From Zygaena filipendulae (lineage: Eukaryota > Arthropoda > Insecta > Lepidoptera > Zygaenidae), in NCBI GenBank assembly GCA_907165275.2, contig CAJRBF020000001.1:1426001-1490000 (forward strand): a DNA stretch of 64,000 nt. Reading direction: 5' to 3'. Positions 63,480 through 64,000 of the stretch are shown in pieces (the first letter of the stretch is position 1; every line of letters begins with the position of its first letter). The translations under genes and the position numbers were made by a program. The notes under the pieces are model-generated. The model saw nothing but the letters and a program-made list of their open reading frames with translations. It was not told the origin of the DNA and ran no database searches.

Positions 63480-64000
63480 ATGTCTCTAAACTGTAGTGCT
63501 TGTGGTTCATCGATATCTGATGAACCACACATGAACTGTTCCATTGTTCATTGCAAGAAATCGTTTGATATAAAGTGTCTAGGAATAGATAACGCGGTTT
63601 TTGAAATGATGAACACGGAAGGCAAAAGTCAGTGGGTATGTCCGGAATGCGTTTGTTCAAAACCTATACCCGAAGACGCGAATACCCCAGTTCGTGCAGC
63701 GGCAGATGCAGCGAGAGCATTTCGGGCCAGCAGTAATATAACCATTAAGCGCGGGAGTAGTAGCAAACAAGAAATGATGATGGAAGATGGAGATCGAAAG
63801 GAATCTAAGATTGCAGATTTGCTGGCGGAGTTTAGAGAATTCCGGGAGGAGGTCAAGATTCGCATGGATTGCCAAACTAATGTAATAAAACAACTACTAG
63901 AAGTATATCAGAACACCAAAACTGAATTAAAAGAATTACGCCGAAGTATGCAGTTAATTGAAATAAAAACTGGGAGGGTAGATTCACTGGAAAATCAACC
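63480..64000 (+). CDS. LINE ORF1 with PHD-like zinc finger (runs off the window)
   Basis: ATG at 63480 opens a frame that is uninterrupted to the window end (173 codons). The N-terminus has Cys/His pairs spaced like a PHD finger (CSACGSS, MNCSIVHCKKSF, IKCLGI, QWVCPEC). A basic linker then leads to a predicted coiled coil (ELKELRRSMQLIEIKTGRVD). This arrangement is known for ORF1 proteins of several insect CR1/Jockey-type LINEs, which bind element RNA. The ORF2 would lie beyond the window. Confidence 0.75.
   Translation, partial: MSLNCSACGSSISDEPHMNCSIVHCKKSFDIKCLGIDNAVFEMMNTEGKSQWVCPECVCSKPIPEDANTPVRAAADAARAFRASSNITIKRGSSSKQEMMMEDGDRKESKIADLLAEFREFREEVKIRMDCQTNVIKQLLEVYQNTKTELKELRRSMQLIEIKTGRVDSLENQ

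Overview
This window is eukaryotic, and I read it as insect heterochromatin, most probably lepidopteran. I recognise no ordinary host gene. Nearly everything is a transposable element or nuclear-inserted mitochondrial DNA (NUMT). The lepidopteran reading rests on the mitochondrial gene order and composition, an ATAGA-plus-poly(T) motif beside the small rRNA, and the mix of element families: BEL/Pao, DIRS-like, piggyBac, Helitron, CR1/Jockey-like LINEs, hAT and mariner. Density and nesting would fit a W chromosome or pericentromere, but that is inference.

Layout. 1-389 is the tail of an LTR element ending in a 2.7-kb LTR (390-3126). 3333-6698 is an internally deleted Gypsy element on the minus strand. 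7460-9250 is a decayed LINE interrupted by a hAT element (7794-8677). 9434-10159 is an LTR ('family X'). 10430-11995 is a Helitron remnant with a PIF1-type helicase.

From 12001 to 57084 the backbone is one collinear NUMT: trnA, trnR, trnN, trnE, trnS1, trnF, nad5, trnH, nad4, then cytb, trnS2, nad1, trnL1, rrnL, trnV, rrnS and A+T region. About 6.7 kb of mitochondrial sequence is spread over 45 kb by later insertions. These are: (1) a non-coding LTR element, 'family Y' (12165-20768), in a TA repeat, itself carrying an intact-looking DIRS-like element (12799-18472); (2) a 7.6-kb block (22747-30386) replacing nad4-to-cytb DNA, with a piggyBac element (23520-25972), a solo copy of the 2.7-kb LTR (26050-28791) and a 100-bp tandem repeat; (3) a broken DIRS-like element in nad1 (about 31869-52099), which contains another copy of the 2.7-kb LTR, which in turn contains a LINE (35431-40669) and a complete BEL/Pao element (40744-49199); (4) a LINE fragment in the rrnS/A+T junction; (5) a mariner-like element (55401-56985) in the A+T region.

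The window closes with a family-X LTR in a TA repeat (57085-57968) carrying a GC-rich insert made almost wholly of hairpins, a reversed 2.7-kb LTR (58638-61320), unassigned AT-rich DNA, and the start of a LINE ORF1 with a zinc finger (63480-64000). Elements that look able to encode all their proteins are the BEL/Pao element, the DIRS-like element at 12799-18472 and the piggyBac element. All target-site duplications, terminal repeats and hairpins were found by eye.
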